Positions 9,217 through 23,739 of a DNA stretch of 64,000 bases are shown here, piece after piece. Within the stretch, counting starts at the first letter, position 1; each line of letters opens with the position of its first letter. The DNA is from Hyaloscypha bicolor E (taxonomy: Eukaryota > Ascomycota > Leotiomycetes > Helotiales > Hyaloscyphaceae). The position numbers were made by a program, and so were the translations under genes. A model generated the notes under the pieces. That model was not told the DNA's origin and searched no databases. It worked only from the letters and a program-made list of their open reading frames with translations. The stretch lies in the NCBI RefSeq assembly GCF_002865645.1, contig NW_020194555.1:3126288-3190287 (forward strand), read 5' to 3'.

Positions 9217-11200
9217 CTACTTTCCTCTATGAAAAATACTAAAACAACTACGTTCTTTATATAAGTGAACATCGCACTGCTTACAGCCAAAGAAGGTATA
9301 GTGCGTTGAGCTATCCCTGCCTTGATTAGCCCCAATTTGGGCTAGTATAATCCGTTTTTTCGGCCGGTCCGTAAATCTTAGCCCCTTATAACATATACAC
9401 CTTCCATTCTTACTAAGCCTCACTTGCTCGTGCAATCCCACAGGTACGAAATCAGCTCCCTGACTAATCTGTAATATTCTTCTCTTTGGACAGATCTCAG
9501 AGTCCTTTCCCATTACAAGTAAAGAGCCAATTAACTAGCTCCTAAAATCCTGCTAGCTCCTGAAGCTTACTTGCCTAGGTTCTGGCATATTACTATATAA
9601 AGCAAGTAAATAGCAATTAATTAGAACCGTACGAAGTAGCCAGTACTCTAGTACTTAATGCCCTCCTCGCTCCACGTACCGCAAACCAGCGTTCTGGGCA
9701 GTCAAGTAATTAAACTCGTTAACTGCTCCTATATAATAATTATATCCGTCTGCAATTACAGAAATCGAGAGTACTTTGACGGGCTCTTTACTAAAGGGTT
9801 TTTGCATAGTCTTTGCTTTAGAAGAAGTCTCCTTAGGCCTCTTCCTTAGCCTCTCAACTCGCTTATTACCTAATATAAAGGAAAACATTATTAAAATAAA
9901 GGCTTAATCTTTCTATCTAATATAATATACCTCTCTATTAGATATATATATAGAATATATCTCTTCCTAAGGGATTATGTCCTTTTTGTCCGATTTCTAA
10001 AGATTAAGAAGCTCCTTAATAACGCTACTAGTTATTCTATATATCCTAGTAATTACAACTCCCTGGGAGCGGATATATTAGACGAAGCGAGTAGAAACAA
10101 AGAGATTATTAAGGTAAACGTAATATCCAGATCTCTTAGGAGGCTTAAGTAGTCTTTTAATTAGATATAGGACTACTACTTATATCTTATTTTCACTATT
10201 TCTAGCCTTAATTATCCTATTAAGCTCTTATAGAATATATACTTCTATAGGTCCATTTTTTTATTCAGGAATATACTAGTTTTATACGAGTAAGAACCCT
10301 CTCTGGGCTGCCCCCCAGACCTTATATCCTATAGGTATAGGCTTGTTTGAAATAGTAGTTATCTCTTTTAATCGACCTTCAAATTATATAATTATCTTAT
10401 TAATTACCAAGTTCCGTCCAGGCTTCCAAACCCTTAAATTAACCTCCTGAATATACGTACTTAAGGCTTTGACCTATTCGGTAGTTTATTAGCTAGTTTT
10501 AATAAAAAGGGGTAAAAAAACAGAGAGTTATTAGCTACCTTCTTATACGGTCCTTTAGCCTCCTTTCTATATAATTACATATATATATAAAGCTTCTGAA
10601 ATCTGTTCCTGCCTATATAGCTTGCAATTAGGTACGAGAGGGTAAATTCCCTTATATTCTAATAGTTTGCAATCTTATTATCTATATATAAAGTTATATA
10701 TATTTGTATTATAAAGTATAAATATATCTCTCTATAGTATGTTAGGTACTACTGATTTACTCTTATACGAGGGCAGGAATTATCTTGAGGTTCTCGTTAA
10801 TACTTATTTGTCTTCTCGACTATTAAATTAATAATTTCTAGTATATAATATATAGTAAATAAGGTAATAGGGTTATCGGGAGAGGCGTTCTCAGGAAGCG
10901 TAATTTCCCAGCCAAAGTCGGGCAATTATATAGGCTTAAAGGTGTCTCCCTTCTTATATAGTAGATTCTTGTTAGGCCAGAGGGTCCCTTTATTAGTAGA
11001 ATCAAATACAGTGTCTTCTGGTATCGTAGTTATAGAGTAATTAAGTAATTAAGTGATTTAATTATATATAAATAAAGAACTAGAGTTTTGGTATTCCTCC
11101 GGAAAAACAGTTATTCCGCTCTGAACTAGTATAACTCTGGCTATAGTAGAACGGATAATCTCTTTTCCCTTTACCTTCTAACCTTATATCTGTTTTTATA
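9217..11200 (-). pseudogene. piggyBac-like transposase (DDE_Tnp_1_7), RIP-inactivated
   Basis: Reading the minus strand from about 11.1 kb down to the stop at 9217 gives the order of a fungal piggyBac transposase of roughly 600 residues. There is an N-terminal helical region (about 10.9-10.5 kb), then RNLVINKIIIQFEGR (about 10.4 kb) and NKPIPIGYKVW. Next come the segment YLNNLFVSTRFV (about 10.1 kb) and IADGYNYYIGAVNEFNYL (about 9.75 kb). The C-terminal zinc ribbon follows, with FFGCKQCDVHLY and CFSIFH (9.25-9.3 kb). The first two catalytic Asp positions (normally D in VDE and LDN) are Asn here, as GAC-to-AAC changes give; the third (ADGYN) is kept. In-frame stops after RYVERGG and SFRS are TAA and TAG at expected Gln positions. 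The transposon is dead. The 5' start is not resolvable. Confidence 0.85.
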
Positions 11201-11970
11201 CTTGCTTTCTATATCTTATAGGTAGTTGAGGCTTTAATATAAAGGGTTTTATAGATATAGAATAAGGCTTTCTAGACTTAGTAAAATTAATATTAAATTA
11301 ATAAAAAATATAGACTTTACTATTATTATTATTAATTCGCTTTACTATTTTAATAATATTATTAGGTAATATAAGGAAATTAAAGTATTATTATAGAGAA
11401 AGAGGAAAAAAAGAAGGTTATATATAAGAAAGAAAAGAAGAAAATTATATATAAAGAGGAAGTTAAGAAATAGAAGAGTTTATTAATTAAATATATTAAC
11501 GGGAAAAAATATTATAAACTAAATCTGAATTATTAGAAAATATATTATAAATATTATCTTTCTACTTATTTACAGCTTTATTACTTTTTCTACTACTTTT
11601 GCCTTTACTAGAACCATTACCTAAAGCTATATTTAATATATCTTTAATAAAGTAGAACTTTAATAATAATATTATATATTAGAATTAAAATTGTTTTTGG
11701 AAAGAGATTAAGATTAAGGCTAAAACTAAAGCTAATATAAAAAAATATCTTTATTATTTATTTTTAGAATATAAAAATATATATTTAATATAATTATTTA
11801 AACCCGAATAAATTTATAATAAATAATAATTAAAAATGAAAATATTAGTATTTAATAGCTCTAGATTAAATATATTTAAATATTTAAATATTATAATTTT
11901 AGGTATTATAATTATAAAAATAAAAATAGAAATATTCTTTTTTTTATTAATTTATAAAAGCCAAGATATA
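11201..11970. other. A+T-rich decayed DNA
   Basis: No frame or repeat can be assigned. It may include the 5' end of the piggyBac-like element and the target sequence of the copia element that starts at 11971. Confidence 0.4.
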
Positions 11971-12237
11971 TATTAGTATAGCTATTTCTTTAGAAGTTAT
12001 ATATATAGTTATAGAATATAGGTAATAAAATATAGAATACGGGATATAGTTATATAACCTTATATTCTATTAGTAATTTGACCGGTAGCTAGTCTCTATT
12101 AGGCTTAGCAGATTTAGGAATTATATATTAATACTATAATACTATAATTCTTACTTCTAAATAATAACTTTACTAACTTTATATAAATAGTATTTTATAA
12201 CTATATAATAGTACTATATATTTCTAGTAAACCGATA
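11971..12237 (+). repeat. 5' LTR of the copia element
   Basis: It begins TATTAGTATAGC (the less mutated copy near 61.3 kb shows the original end as TG...CA, CTAACA at its 3' end) and ends near ACCGATA. It matches the 3' LTR over its length, including the block TAGGCTTAGCAGATTTAGG. It is about 28 bp shorter than the 3' LTR because of loss in a GATA/GGTAATA-rich stretch. Confidence 0.85.
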
Positions 12238-12789
12238 CTAATTAGTTTATATATATAGATTAGATAGTAAGAAGAATTAAGCTATATTTACTAAAAATTC
12301 GATTTCTTAGGGGCAAAGCCATTATTCTATATTAAAGAGAGAATAACTATTAATTACCTTTACTTATAATTCGGTTTTATAGAAAGGGAAAAATACTTAA
12401 TCTTACTAAGGCCCGACTAAACTATATTAAAGAGGGGAAATAATAGTCGCCTTTGCCTATAATTCGGTTCTATAAAGAGAAAAGATATTAATTCTTACTA
12501 ACTACTAAACGGTTAGCTATTTAACTATCTAACTATCCTATAAAACCACCTTTTTTACGAAAAATTACCCTCTTTATAACTACCTGAATACCTGAAGCTC
12601 TTAAGCTTTAGAACTATTAAATTCTTCCGGAATCTTAATATTTCACTTCTTAAATTTCACTTTCTAAATTTCTTATTATAGACGAAATTTTTACCTCAAA
12701 TATAATAACTTCTACTTACCTATCTTATAAACTATTCTTCTTTTTATAAATCTACCCTCCTTATAAATTACTATATCTCGAACTAGATA

Positions 12790-15700
12790 TAAGCCTATAG
12801 AATATATAATAGCAGAACCTACTATAGCAGATAATTTCTTTATTAGATCTATCTAATCCGATTATTCTATTCCTATAAGAACTAATAATTTCAAGAAAAT
12901 AGTAATAAAATAGAAATATAGAATTAATCTAGATACTATTATAGTATATAAGATATCTAAATTCTTAGATACTAAGCTATTTTAATATATTCTTTATAAA
13001 ATAGTTAATAATAATTTTTGGGAGCTATTTAGATATAACTTTAAGAACTTTATTTATTAAGGGAACTTTAATAAACTTGAACTTCCGGAAATACTATACC
13101 TATATAAGGTCCTTTAATATAGTAGTATATATATATAATAGAATACTAGTACTTTTACTATTATAATTATTCTGCTTTCTATTATTAAGGAAGATATATA
13201 GTATATCTAGATAAATAAGGATCTATTAGTAGCTAGACTAAACCTAATTAAAGAACCGATTCTATTAGGCTTTATTACCTTTACTAAGAACAAGTACCTA
13301 GAACCTATTATCTTTAATATTTCTATACTATTATTACTATTTCTATTTCTGTATCCTATATCTTTACTAGATTTATATATTAATATAAAAGCTCTAGAAG
13401 CAAATAGTATACTTCTACTAGCCCTATTACTTCTACTAGCCCTATTACTTCTACTAGCCCTATTACTACTACCGCAACTATATCCGAATGCCCCCTAATT
13501 ACCTTTAACTACAAGATTTATTAGGGAAGTTACTAAGATTTATATTAAAAAATAAAAGTATAATAGATTTAATAGTAATTTTAACTATAAACTTACTATT
13601 TTCCTTAATATTTACTAATATATAAAGCTTCTATAAAAGGTACTAATATAAGCTTTTTCTATTATACTAAAGGAACTAGTTTAAAACTACTTCTATAGTA
13701 ACTAGCTCTCTTAATATATATATAAAGAGGCTTATATTAATATCTATAGCTTTTTTAAAGGCCCTAAATTCGAATATCGAAATTTAGATATATAAAACGC
13801 TACTATATTAGCTTCTATAATAGCTAAATTCCCGGAAAAAATAACCTTTAAGACTATTTAACTACTAATTAATAAACTATATTAACTATAGTATAATTTT
13901 ATACCCAACTTGCGAAATATCGAATTTCTTTATAATAAAATTATTACCTCTTACTAAGGCTTCCGGATATATAGATATATAATCTTAGACCCTTCTGCAA
14001 ATCTCGGCTAGCTTATTAATAAGCTTTAGTTATTTATTACTATATATAAAAGCAAATGATAAACTAATTCCGAAATCTTTTTTACTAATTAATAATACTA
14101 TTCTCAGAACCTTCCAAGCTATTATTCCTCCGGAAATTATTAATATAAATCCAGCTATAACTTTAGAACCCGTAATAACTACTTCAAGTCCTATAATTAT
14201 AATAATTATATTCCGAAGTTATATTTTATATATAAGAAGCCCGAATACTACTTATAAAAGTATATACCAGAGAAATAAAAGGCTAAGAAGGCTCGATTTA
14301 AGAATAGAAATATTTATTAGTTTAGATCCCGAAATACCTGTAACTTTAATAAATATTTTAGTAATACTTATATATAGTATATTACCGAAGCTAAAGGCAA
14401 AGAGAGTAATAAAAGTAGTAAGAATAAACTAGTAAATAATGCTTTTAAGGCTTTATTAGCAGAAATAAATAAAGAAGAGAAATACTATTCAGATTTTTAC
14501 TTTACTTTAGTTAAGAGCTTTTTAGCCGCTTCTGCTATTCTTGCTCTACTAATAACTATAACTAATACTCTTATAAATAATCTCACTTCTCTTTTCCTTA
14601 TATATCAGATAATAGATAAAAACTATATATTGAAGTCTATTAAACCTTTAATAGAAGATACCCAGACTTTTATAGTTAATAGTATATTAAGATATAATAT
14701 TTACTACTTTAATAGAGTTATAATTAATACCGGAGCCTCTAGATATTTAATTACTAGTTCTAACTAATTTCAAGCTCTCTAGTAAACTAATAATAGTATT
14801 AAACTTAATAAAACTACTAAAAGTCAAGTTAATATCTAGTTTAGTATTAGATCTATATCTTCTATTAGATCTATAATAGTAAATATACTAATTAGGCAAA
14901 TATAATTCTATATTATATCTTTAAAGACTTTATTTTTGCTTAGCTTAGCTAATATAGACAAGCTAGGGGTCTATTTTAATAATCTTACTAATTATCTTAT
15001 TACTTTTACCAGAGAATATATACCTATAATATAATGTTTCAAATACTCTTTCCTGCTTTAAAATACTATACTATAAAGCTTTATTTCTAAATTCTTTACT
15101 TATAATCCCTATTTTCTTATAGAGATCGAATTATAATATCTATACCGTTATTTTAGTTATTTATTTATTAGTAAGCTCCGAAATATACTAGAATAAGCAG
15201 GCTATAATATTAATATAGAAGCCCTTAAATATCTTATAAAGTACTATAAGTAATACCAGAAATATAGCTAATTACCTAGATAATTCAAGTTTAACCTAAA
15301 AGATAATATTAGCTTTAATTACTCTATTATTATTATTATTTTTTATATTTCTAGTAAGCCTATATTTTATATTATTAATAAAGGCACTTAATATTAAGCC
15401 GGCTAATAGCTTTAGAATATTAGTATAATATATACCTAGAATATACTTAAATAGTACTAGATTAATAACTATTTAGGCCCTCCCGATTAGATTATAGTAG
15501 ATGCCAGAAAGCAGTTTACTAGTAAGAAGTTTACTTAGCTTGCAAATACTATAGAAACTAAAGTCAAGATCGTTCCTATAGAAGCTTATAACTCTATTAG
15601 AATTATAGAATACTACTATAGCCCGATTTAATATACTTACCTTATTATTATAGCCAAAGTTAACGGAATTAATAAGGATACTATACTTTAAATAGCTTTT

Positions 15701-17900
15701 AAGGCCATTAATAACTCTATAGAACCTGACGGTATTATCCTAACCCTTTTAGTTTATAGTACTTTACCTCAAATAACCGAATATAATACCCTATTACCTA
15801 CTATATTATAGTAATCGGCGGTACTCAAGAAAGCAATAGTAGAAATTCAGAAGCTTCGAGCTAGATATCAAATTGCGAATACTTTAAATATCCGAAATAG
15901 TTCTAGTATTACTAATATCTATAAATTATCCCTAAATTCGGATGTTCTCATTTGATATAAAGGGAATACCGGTTAATCTAGTAGTTAGAATAGACTATAT
16001 AAGCTAGTAGCTATTAATAGGGAGAACTATATACTAGCTTTACTATATAGTAATACTATCTTCTGTTTAATCTCCATAAAGCCCTTTTATATAGGGAATA
16101 TTAAGGTTATTACTAATAATCCCGAACCTAAACTTGTTTCCGAATCTAATAGTAAGGCTAAAGGTAATATAAGAATAATTCCTCTTACTATTCCTGCTAT
16201 TTCACTAAAGTATAGTAGAAAACACTCTTATAAAACTCCGGATATTACGGTATTTCTGTAGGATAACGAACTATATAAGGATTCCTATTAAGTTAAAGTT
16301 ACTAGCCTTTTAGAAAAAGGCATATTTGAGGTTACTTTCAGATCTCAGGTACTAAAGGAAATATATATTTTTAACTTCCGGTTTATTAATAAGATTAAGA
16401 ATAAGGATATAAAGAGAGAGCTTAAGAAGTTAAGACTAGTTATCTAAACCTCTAATAATAGTAAGAAATATATAGTATTAATGCAATTACCTACTATTTA
16501 ATATATTAGCCAGAGAATTATTTTTAGTATTATTACTATAATAATAGATACTATAGAATTATATTTATATAATATCTCGCAAGCTTATATTTAATTAATA
16601 ACCTTACTTAATTATAATTTTTATATTAACCTATCCTATAAGCTTGCTAGAGAGCTAAATTTAAAGAATAATTCTATTCTAAAGGTTATAAAACTATTAT
16701 ATAATATACTGGAAGCTAGAAACTACTAATTCAAGACTTACTATTTCTATTATATTAATAAGCTTTCTATAGAATAGTCGACTTATAACCCTTGCCTTCT
16801 TTATAGCAAGTAATTCTTCGGAATTATTAGCCTTTAAACTAATAATACCTTATTTATTAGAACTAATAATTTTATAAAGGCAGAGTAACTAAAGCTCTAT
16901 AAGGCTAAGTTCTTAGCTAAAGAGTATAAATCCCTTACTTTTAACTATAATCTCAAGTTTAATAGAGATATTATTTATATAAATATTACTGAAATTACTT
17001 TTATATAGGAATACTAGTATAAAAACTTCTAAACTATTTCTATAAAAAATACTACTATTATAAGTAGTAGGAGTACTATTCGTTAAAATCTCTCTATTAA
17101 GAACTAATATATCGCCCAATATACTAGAGAAGCGTATATTGTATTAGTCTATTAATTAGAAGCTTTATATAACCTATTAATTACCGCTTAAGCTATTAAA
17201 TTCTCGGAAACTAATATAAAGATACTTAATAAGCGCATTTAATAGCAAATTAAGAATATTACTAGAGAACTGAGATTTATAAAGCTAGTAAAAGAGTTCT
17301 TATATTTAATTATTTTTATAGATGCTTTATTTGCAAATAATAGAAATCTCTTTTTTCAAATTAGATATATTCTAGTTTTAGTAAATGAAACTAGATATAC
17401 TAATATTATCTACTAGTTCTCTACTAAATATAAGAGAGTTACTAGAAGTATTCTAGCTTCGGAACTCTATAGTATAGCTTATAGTTTTAATATAAGTGCT
17501 TTAGTTAAATCTATAATTAATAGAATACTAGAAATAGAACTATTACTAGTTATCTATACGAATTCGAAGTCGTTATACGAATGCCTTATTAAATTAAGTA
17601 CTACTTGAGAGAAATACCTAATAATTAATATAATATACCTCTACTAGATATATAAATAATGAGAGATTATAGAAATCAAGTAGATTAAAAGAGAATCGAA
17701 TTCTGCTAATTCTATAACGAAATCAAAGCTATTAAATGCCCTTAAGTATCTTATTAATATAAATATAATATAATTAAATATAGAGGAATAGATTAAATAT
17801 AAATAGAGCAGGAAATAGATATATAAAATAGAAGGATATTATAGGAGGGGAAGTTATATATAAAAGGCTATAGCCTTTAGTATATAACTAAAACCTTAAA
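12790..17900 (+). pseudogene. copia gag-pol remnant
   Basis: The frame is broken by many TAG and TAA codons. Gag covers roughly 12.8-14.5 kb. The protease core reads VIINTGASRYLIT near 14.7 kb, where DTGA is expected (Asp to Asn). The integrase region near 15.3-15.7 kb includes a YIDSKPILYI-like strand and a DA(G/R)xxFTSKxF-like segment. The RNase H end is at about 17.5-17.75 kb: SKSLYECLIKL, then EIIEIK and NSANSITKS, the family pattern being KWIDGxxNPADAMTK. Catalytic Asp changes and stops make it non-functional. Exact start and end codons cannot be set. Confidence 0.85.
13413..13466 (+). repeat. three tandem copies of an 18-bp unit
   Basis: TTCTACTAGCCCTATTAC is repeated three times without change inside the copia gag region, keeping the reading phase (six codons per unit). 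In frame it encodes Leu/Ala-rich or Ser/Thr/Pro-rich repeats depending on frame. The identity of the three copies contrasts with the RIP damage around them. Confidence 0.9.
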
Positions 17901-18018
17901 AGTAATATAGATATATAGAGCGTTTGAGAGATCTGGTACTAGGCCGGATTAGAGAATTTATATATAATTAGAGGGAAGTACTATTTTCTATTTTTTGCAT
18001 TTTTTAGAGAGTTTCTAG

Positions 18019-18313
18019 TATTAGTATAGCTATTTCTTTAGAAGTTATATATATAGTTACGAGATACGAGATACGGGATATAGGTAATAGGATATAGGTA
18101 ATAGAATATAGGATATAGAATATAGTTATATAACCTTGTATTCTATTAGTAACTCGACTAATAGCTAGTTTCTATTAGGCTTAGCAGATTTAGGGATCGT
18201 ATATTAATACTATAATACTATAATCCTTACTTCTAAATAATAATTTTACTAACTTTATGCAAATAGTATTCTATAACTATATAATAGTACTATGTATTTC
18301 TGGTAAACTAATA
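18019..18313 (+). repeat. 3' LTR of the copia element
   Basis: It starts TATTAGTATAGC right after a TTTTTAGAGAGTTTCTAG junction and ends CTAATA. The same junction precedes the LTR of the minus-strand copy at 61.6 kb. It contains a short run of GATACGAGATACGGGATA-type repeats that varies between copies. Confidence 0.88.
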
Positions 18314-21300
18314 GTATACTAATAATAATTAAATTATACTCGACTTATATAATTAGCTAATTTATTTTACTAATTATAAATAATTTGAAATAATTTAAAT
18401 TTCCCTAAATTTCTATATATAGTTTATTATATAAACTTCTATATCTCTATATTTAGTAATATTATAATTATAATTTTTAAATAAAAAGAATTCCCTTATT
18501 TTAATATATATAATTATATTTATTTCTTATTTTTTAAATATATAATTATTAAATTAAAAAGGTTTAAGAATTCTAAATAATACTTTTTTCTAAAAGATAT
18601 ATATTTTTAATAAATAATAAAAATAAATATAGAATTATATAATAATATAATTACCCTATATTAGTATTTTTATTTTTTTATAAAATTATAATTCTATTCT
18701 ATTTTTATTTTAAAACCTCTATTTTTTTTTTATATTTTTTCGATTTTACTATTAATACTGAGAGCTTTTACTCTCTACTAATATCTTCTCTATTAATACC
18801 TTTATTAATACTAAAAGCTAGTATTTAATTACTTTATAAATTTTTTTTTTTAAACTTATCTTTTTCCGAATTCCTTCTCTTTTAATACTTCTATTAATAA
18901 TACTAAAAGCTAGTATCTAACTACTACTTCCGAATTACTTTTATCTAGAACTTCTATACTATAAATCTTTAATTTACTTGTTTCTTAAAAAGCTAAATTT
19001 TAGATCCCTTTTTCCTTTTTTTAATATCTCCTTTTTTCCTTTTCTAATACCTCTTATATTTTCGGGCCCTTTAGAAATATCCTCTCTCGAACTTCCAAAA
19101 AAGAGACTAATTTCTATTTAGATTCTTTCGAATTTCAATACCTTTTCCCTTCCTTTAATATTTATAAAAGCCTTCGGGCTACTACTAAATATTTTTATTC
19201 TTTATCTTGGAATATATACTAATTTATTCTCGTAAAAAATAGCCCTTTTTTTTCCGATCTCAATTCTTTTAATATATACTTTTTATCTTTAAACTATTTA
19301 GATATCTCTTTATTTGTTTTTATAAAATATATACTAATTTATTTTTTAGTTTCCTTTATCTTATTTTACTTTTAATATTACTATATATATCTAGTTAGTA
19401 CTAATTCTTATAACTTATAGTTAGGCTTTTTATTTATTAAATATTCGGGTATTTTATTTTATTTTTACTTTATATTATTTATTTTTCTTTTATTATAGAT
19501 TAGAACTTAAATAGTATTTACCTTAAATACTTATACTTTCGGATATATAAGACTTCTATAGATCTTTCGAAATTATAATATTTATTATAACCCCTTCTAA
19601 AAATTACTATAATATAGGTAATTCTAGTCTATTTTTTTTATAGAATAAACTACTATCCTAAATTTATATAAAAGTTCTAATTATTTTTCGAGTTAAAATA
19701 TAGATATTTCTTATTTCTATTAAATTAGATATAAAGAATAATAGATATCTTCGAGCTAAATTATAATATTAATTGAGTACTAAGACTTCTTATATTCTAT
19801 AAAATATTATTTATAGCTCGAGATATATTATATTTAATAGGGCTTCTATATCTAATTGTTTTATACTATAGTAAAATATATTAGTATTATAATTAAAAAA
19901 GTTCTATTTTATAATCTTATTTACTATTTATAGATTTTCTAGCTAATAAGTTTTGGCTAATAGCTAAAAAACTTATTAGCTATTTTATCTAAAGCCTCTA
20001 AAAGCAGGAAATTATTCTAATAAAGATTTAATATTAAAAATAAATTTAATTAATTAATTCAAATAAGAAGTTTATAGTAGAAGTCTTTATATATAGGTAA
20101 TTCTATATAATAAACTTAAGTTCCTATTTCTAATTATATAAATAAGCTATATAAGAAACTCTTTTTGGCCTATTAAAGCAGTTTCTGTTTTTAGTTATAT
20201 AAATTGTAATATATAATAAATTCAAATTTTTCTTGGATTATTTTTAGAAGAATTAGTAAGCTTTTTTAATTAGATTTATTAAGGCCTTAATTTTTAAAAG
20301 TATTAGTTTAGTCTTTTTATTTCTTCCTTAGATAATAGTTTAGCTCTTAGGAATTATATATAAATATTAGAACAAATAAGGAAATATATTATATATGTTT
20401 TTTAGATAGATTAAAATAGAATTTATAGAATTCCTATAATAATATTAAATTTATAATATTAGCTAGTAAAAACTTTAATAATTTTAATAAAACTTAAATT
20501 ACAAATCGGCCCTTAGATTTCCCGCTTAATTTAAAGGTTAAATAGTCTATAATAAGTTACTTATTATAAAATATATTATATTCTTTTTCTAAAAAATACC
20601 AGATACTAGTAATAGTCCGGAAGCCCTAAAGCCTTTAAGATTTTTTATAAGTTTCGGGCTTTAGAACTTTTCTATAGCCAGCTAATTATATAAAATTATA
20701 TAACTATACGGGTCCGGTATTAATATAAAGTAATTAGTAATTTTATATATAAATATAATATAGTTTTTAATATAGCTAGTCTAATATATTATATATTTAT
20801 ATATAAATACCTGTAATTTTATTATTAAAATATAATATATCCTTAATATAAAGATTTTTTTATAATTCCTTTTTTTAGTAATAAAAGAATACTATTAATA
20901 AATAAATTCTCTAAATATAAGATATAATATATAAATAAATTAGACTTTTAGGAGCCTTCTTTATATTAAAGGCAAAATATATAATACGATTTGGATATTA
21001 AATTTAAAAAATAAAGAATTATAAAAGCCCTAATAATTATAAGATTTTATAAACTTAAATAAATTTAAATATTATAAAAATATTAAATTTAATAGCCTGA
21101 CTTTTAAATTATATAAAAACTAATTAAAGAATATTATTTTAAAGTATTAATTATAAATTTCAAATATATATATATTTATAAGGAAATAAGACCCAAACTA
21201 GTATTAAACTAATTATAAAATATAGAAAAAAATATATTAAATATTAGACTTATTTTTTCTTAATTACCTTAACCTTAATAAATATTTCTATATAATTTAT

Positions 21301-23739
21301 CGAATCTTATATAATAGGTTTATTTTAAAAAAAAGATTAATTAATCTAGGGAATTTAATAATAATAGTTAAATTTCTATCTAGTATAATAGGCAAAGTAT
21401 TAGTAGTAGCCCGAATATTTTAGGTTTTGCCTATAAAGCTAAAAATATTATATTTATTAATTCTTTATATCTAATAAGAAAAAGAAATAGTATATTTATA
21501 TCTTTAATATATCTATTATTATAAAATAATATTTATATAATTTATAAGATTAATTATAATTCTCTTTATTAGAAAAGAAAATAGTAAAATTAAAAGAGAA
21601 TTTAATAGCCTATTACTATTATTATTATTATTATTATTATTAGAATTGGCTTTAGTAATACTTTCTATAATACTTTCTATATTATTTTACGGCTTTTAGA
21701 AGTCGGTAAATAGAGAAGAATTCTAGTATATATAAGTTAATTAAATTTAAAAATAAAAAAGAATCTATAAAAGAAATAAAGAATAAAAGCCAGAATTAAA
21801 AAAGAAAATTATATATATATCTTTATTTATCTATTGGTTTATTAGATTTCTTCTTATTTTCAAAGTCTTATATCTATACTAGTAAGTAATATTCTTTTGG
21901 GTTCTCTGAATCTCTTTAATTTATTATTTAATTTCTTTAAATTACTATATTTTTTAAGTATTTTCCAGTTTTTTATAAATAATTTTAAAATAGATATCTT
22001 TATATAGAGTCTTATTCTAATATAAAATAAGGAAAATTATTTAGATACTTTTAAGGCTTAAATATATACTATAACGGGAAAAGTTAAAAATAGTTTAAAT
22101 AAAATCTAGTAAAATTATAAGTTTCTGGACTCTTTTATTATTAAAACTAATACAGAATACTAATTTATTTATATTATTAATAAATTAATAATAGTAAATA
22201 GGCCTACTAATATTAAAGAGAAATAAGGGAATAGCTATTAAAAAACTATATTAGAAAGAGTAAAAAAGACTTAATTATTTATTTTAAATTAAAAGCTACC
22301 TATTAAAAAACATTTATTAGAATTTATATAAAGAATTTAGTAAAAGAAATAGAAGAAAATTTATTACTAATTTCTTTAGAAAATTAAACGGTTCTTTATT
22401 TAGCTCTCTAATTCTTTATATTATTAAATATTTATTTATAGAAAACTAGCTATAAAACTATAGTTTATAATTCTATAAGATTAGATCCGGCTATATTTTA
22501 ATTTATAAGACTTTAAAGGGCTTTAAATAGCCTATTATTAATATAAAAAATTACGGCCTAAATAGTAACCTAAATAACTCTTGTATTTATAACCCGTTAA
22601 GCTTATATAATAGTATAAATACTACTAAAAGAGTAATTAGATCGAATAATATAGTTTATAGTAAAAGGAAATACGGAAAAGAATAATTATAGAATTATTA
22701 AAGTAAAGAAAGTCTGAAATAGAACAGAAATAGTACCTAGCGGCTATATAGTAATAGTAATTAAAAAAACAGATATAGTAGATATTTCTGGAAAAAAAGA
22801 TATAGAATAAAAATATTAAAAAAAGCTAAAAATCTAAAATATTTCAGGTATAAAGAGGAAAAAGGCAGATATAAACGGAATTTCAGAGCTATAAGATTTA
22901 AGTCTACTAGTATTACTATTCTAGGCAAGTAAAGCAGCGGCTTCTATATTCTATTTATTATTAGTAAATTAATAGAATTTATAATATTAGATATTACTAT
23001 ACTAGTATTTGGCTATAGGATATATATTATTAGAATAGATTTTAAGAAACTATATTATTATTTTAAATTTTAAAATTTTAAAATATTTATATAATAGAAG
23101 AATTTAATAATTCTATTAGTACTACTTTCAAAAATAAAAAGAGAGTTTCGAAAATAATATATTTAATAATAAATAATATCTAGTTTAATATATTTAATTA
23201 TTTCGTAACTAGCTTATTTAATTATCTTATATTATTAAAAATATTACTAATAAAGAGCTATTTCTAAATAAAGTTTTAGACTATTAGAAATTATACGAAT
23301 ATTTTTCCGGCCTATATATTATTTATATATTTTATATTTATTAAAATAATTTATTTAAAAATTTCATTTTATATAATAGTAATATTATATCTACTAGTTG
23401 GCTTCTTAAATTCTTCTAATATTAGTAGTTGCCCTAAAGCTATATATATTCGGACTATATATTAGAGCTAGTAATAAACTTAAATACATAGTTAGTTACT
23501 ATTTCTATTAGTATTTCCTATATAAATATTAGCTATATTTATACTATAAAATATAAGCTTCTAATAATATTATTCTAGTATTTCTTTTAATAGAAACTTA
23601 TTAATATTAATATTAGTATATAAGTAAACTATTTATATAGAACTTTATAAAATTATATTATTTATTTTAAACTAAATAATTATTAAAGATTATATTATAA
23701 AGCTCTATATCTATAAGGTAACCCTAATACTATATCTTG
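18314..23739. other. A+T-rich RIP-decayed DNA, unassigned
   Basis: The DNA is about 5.4 kb and almost all A and T with scattered residual GC words. No LTR pair, terminal repeat or domain was recognised. The density of TAG and TAA in all frames and the paucity of CA and TG dinucleotides are what RIP of former repeat DNA would leave. It is probably one or more decayed transposons. Confidence 0.5.

Larger units (their letters stand above)
11971..18313 (+). mobile_element. Ty1/copia retrotransposon, full length, RIP-inactivated
   Basis: Two direct LTRs (11971-12237 and 18019-18313) flank a decayed gag-pol on the plus strand. Order of recognisable parts: gag, protease, integrase, reverse transcriptase, RNase H, which is the copia order. 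The five bases before the 5' LTR are ATATA and after the 3' LTR GTATA, compatible with a 5-bp target duplication altered by RIP. The same family occurs as a broken copy at 38.8-48.3 kb and as a minus-strand copy from 61285 to the window end. Confidence 0.9.

Noticed and set aside
13413..13466. Regularly repeated units considered as a CRISPR-like array
   Set aside because: The units are contiguous with no spacers, the genome is eukaryotic, and they lie inside copia gag.
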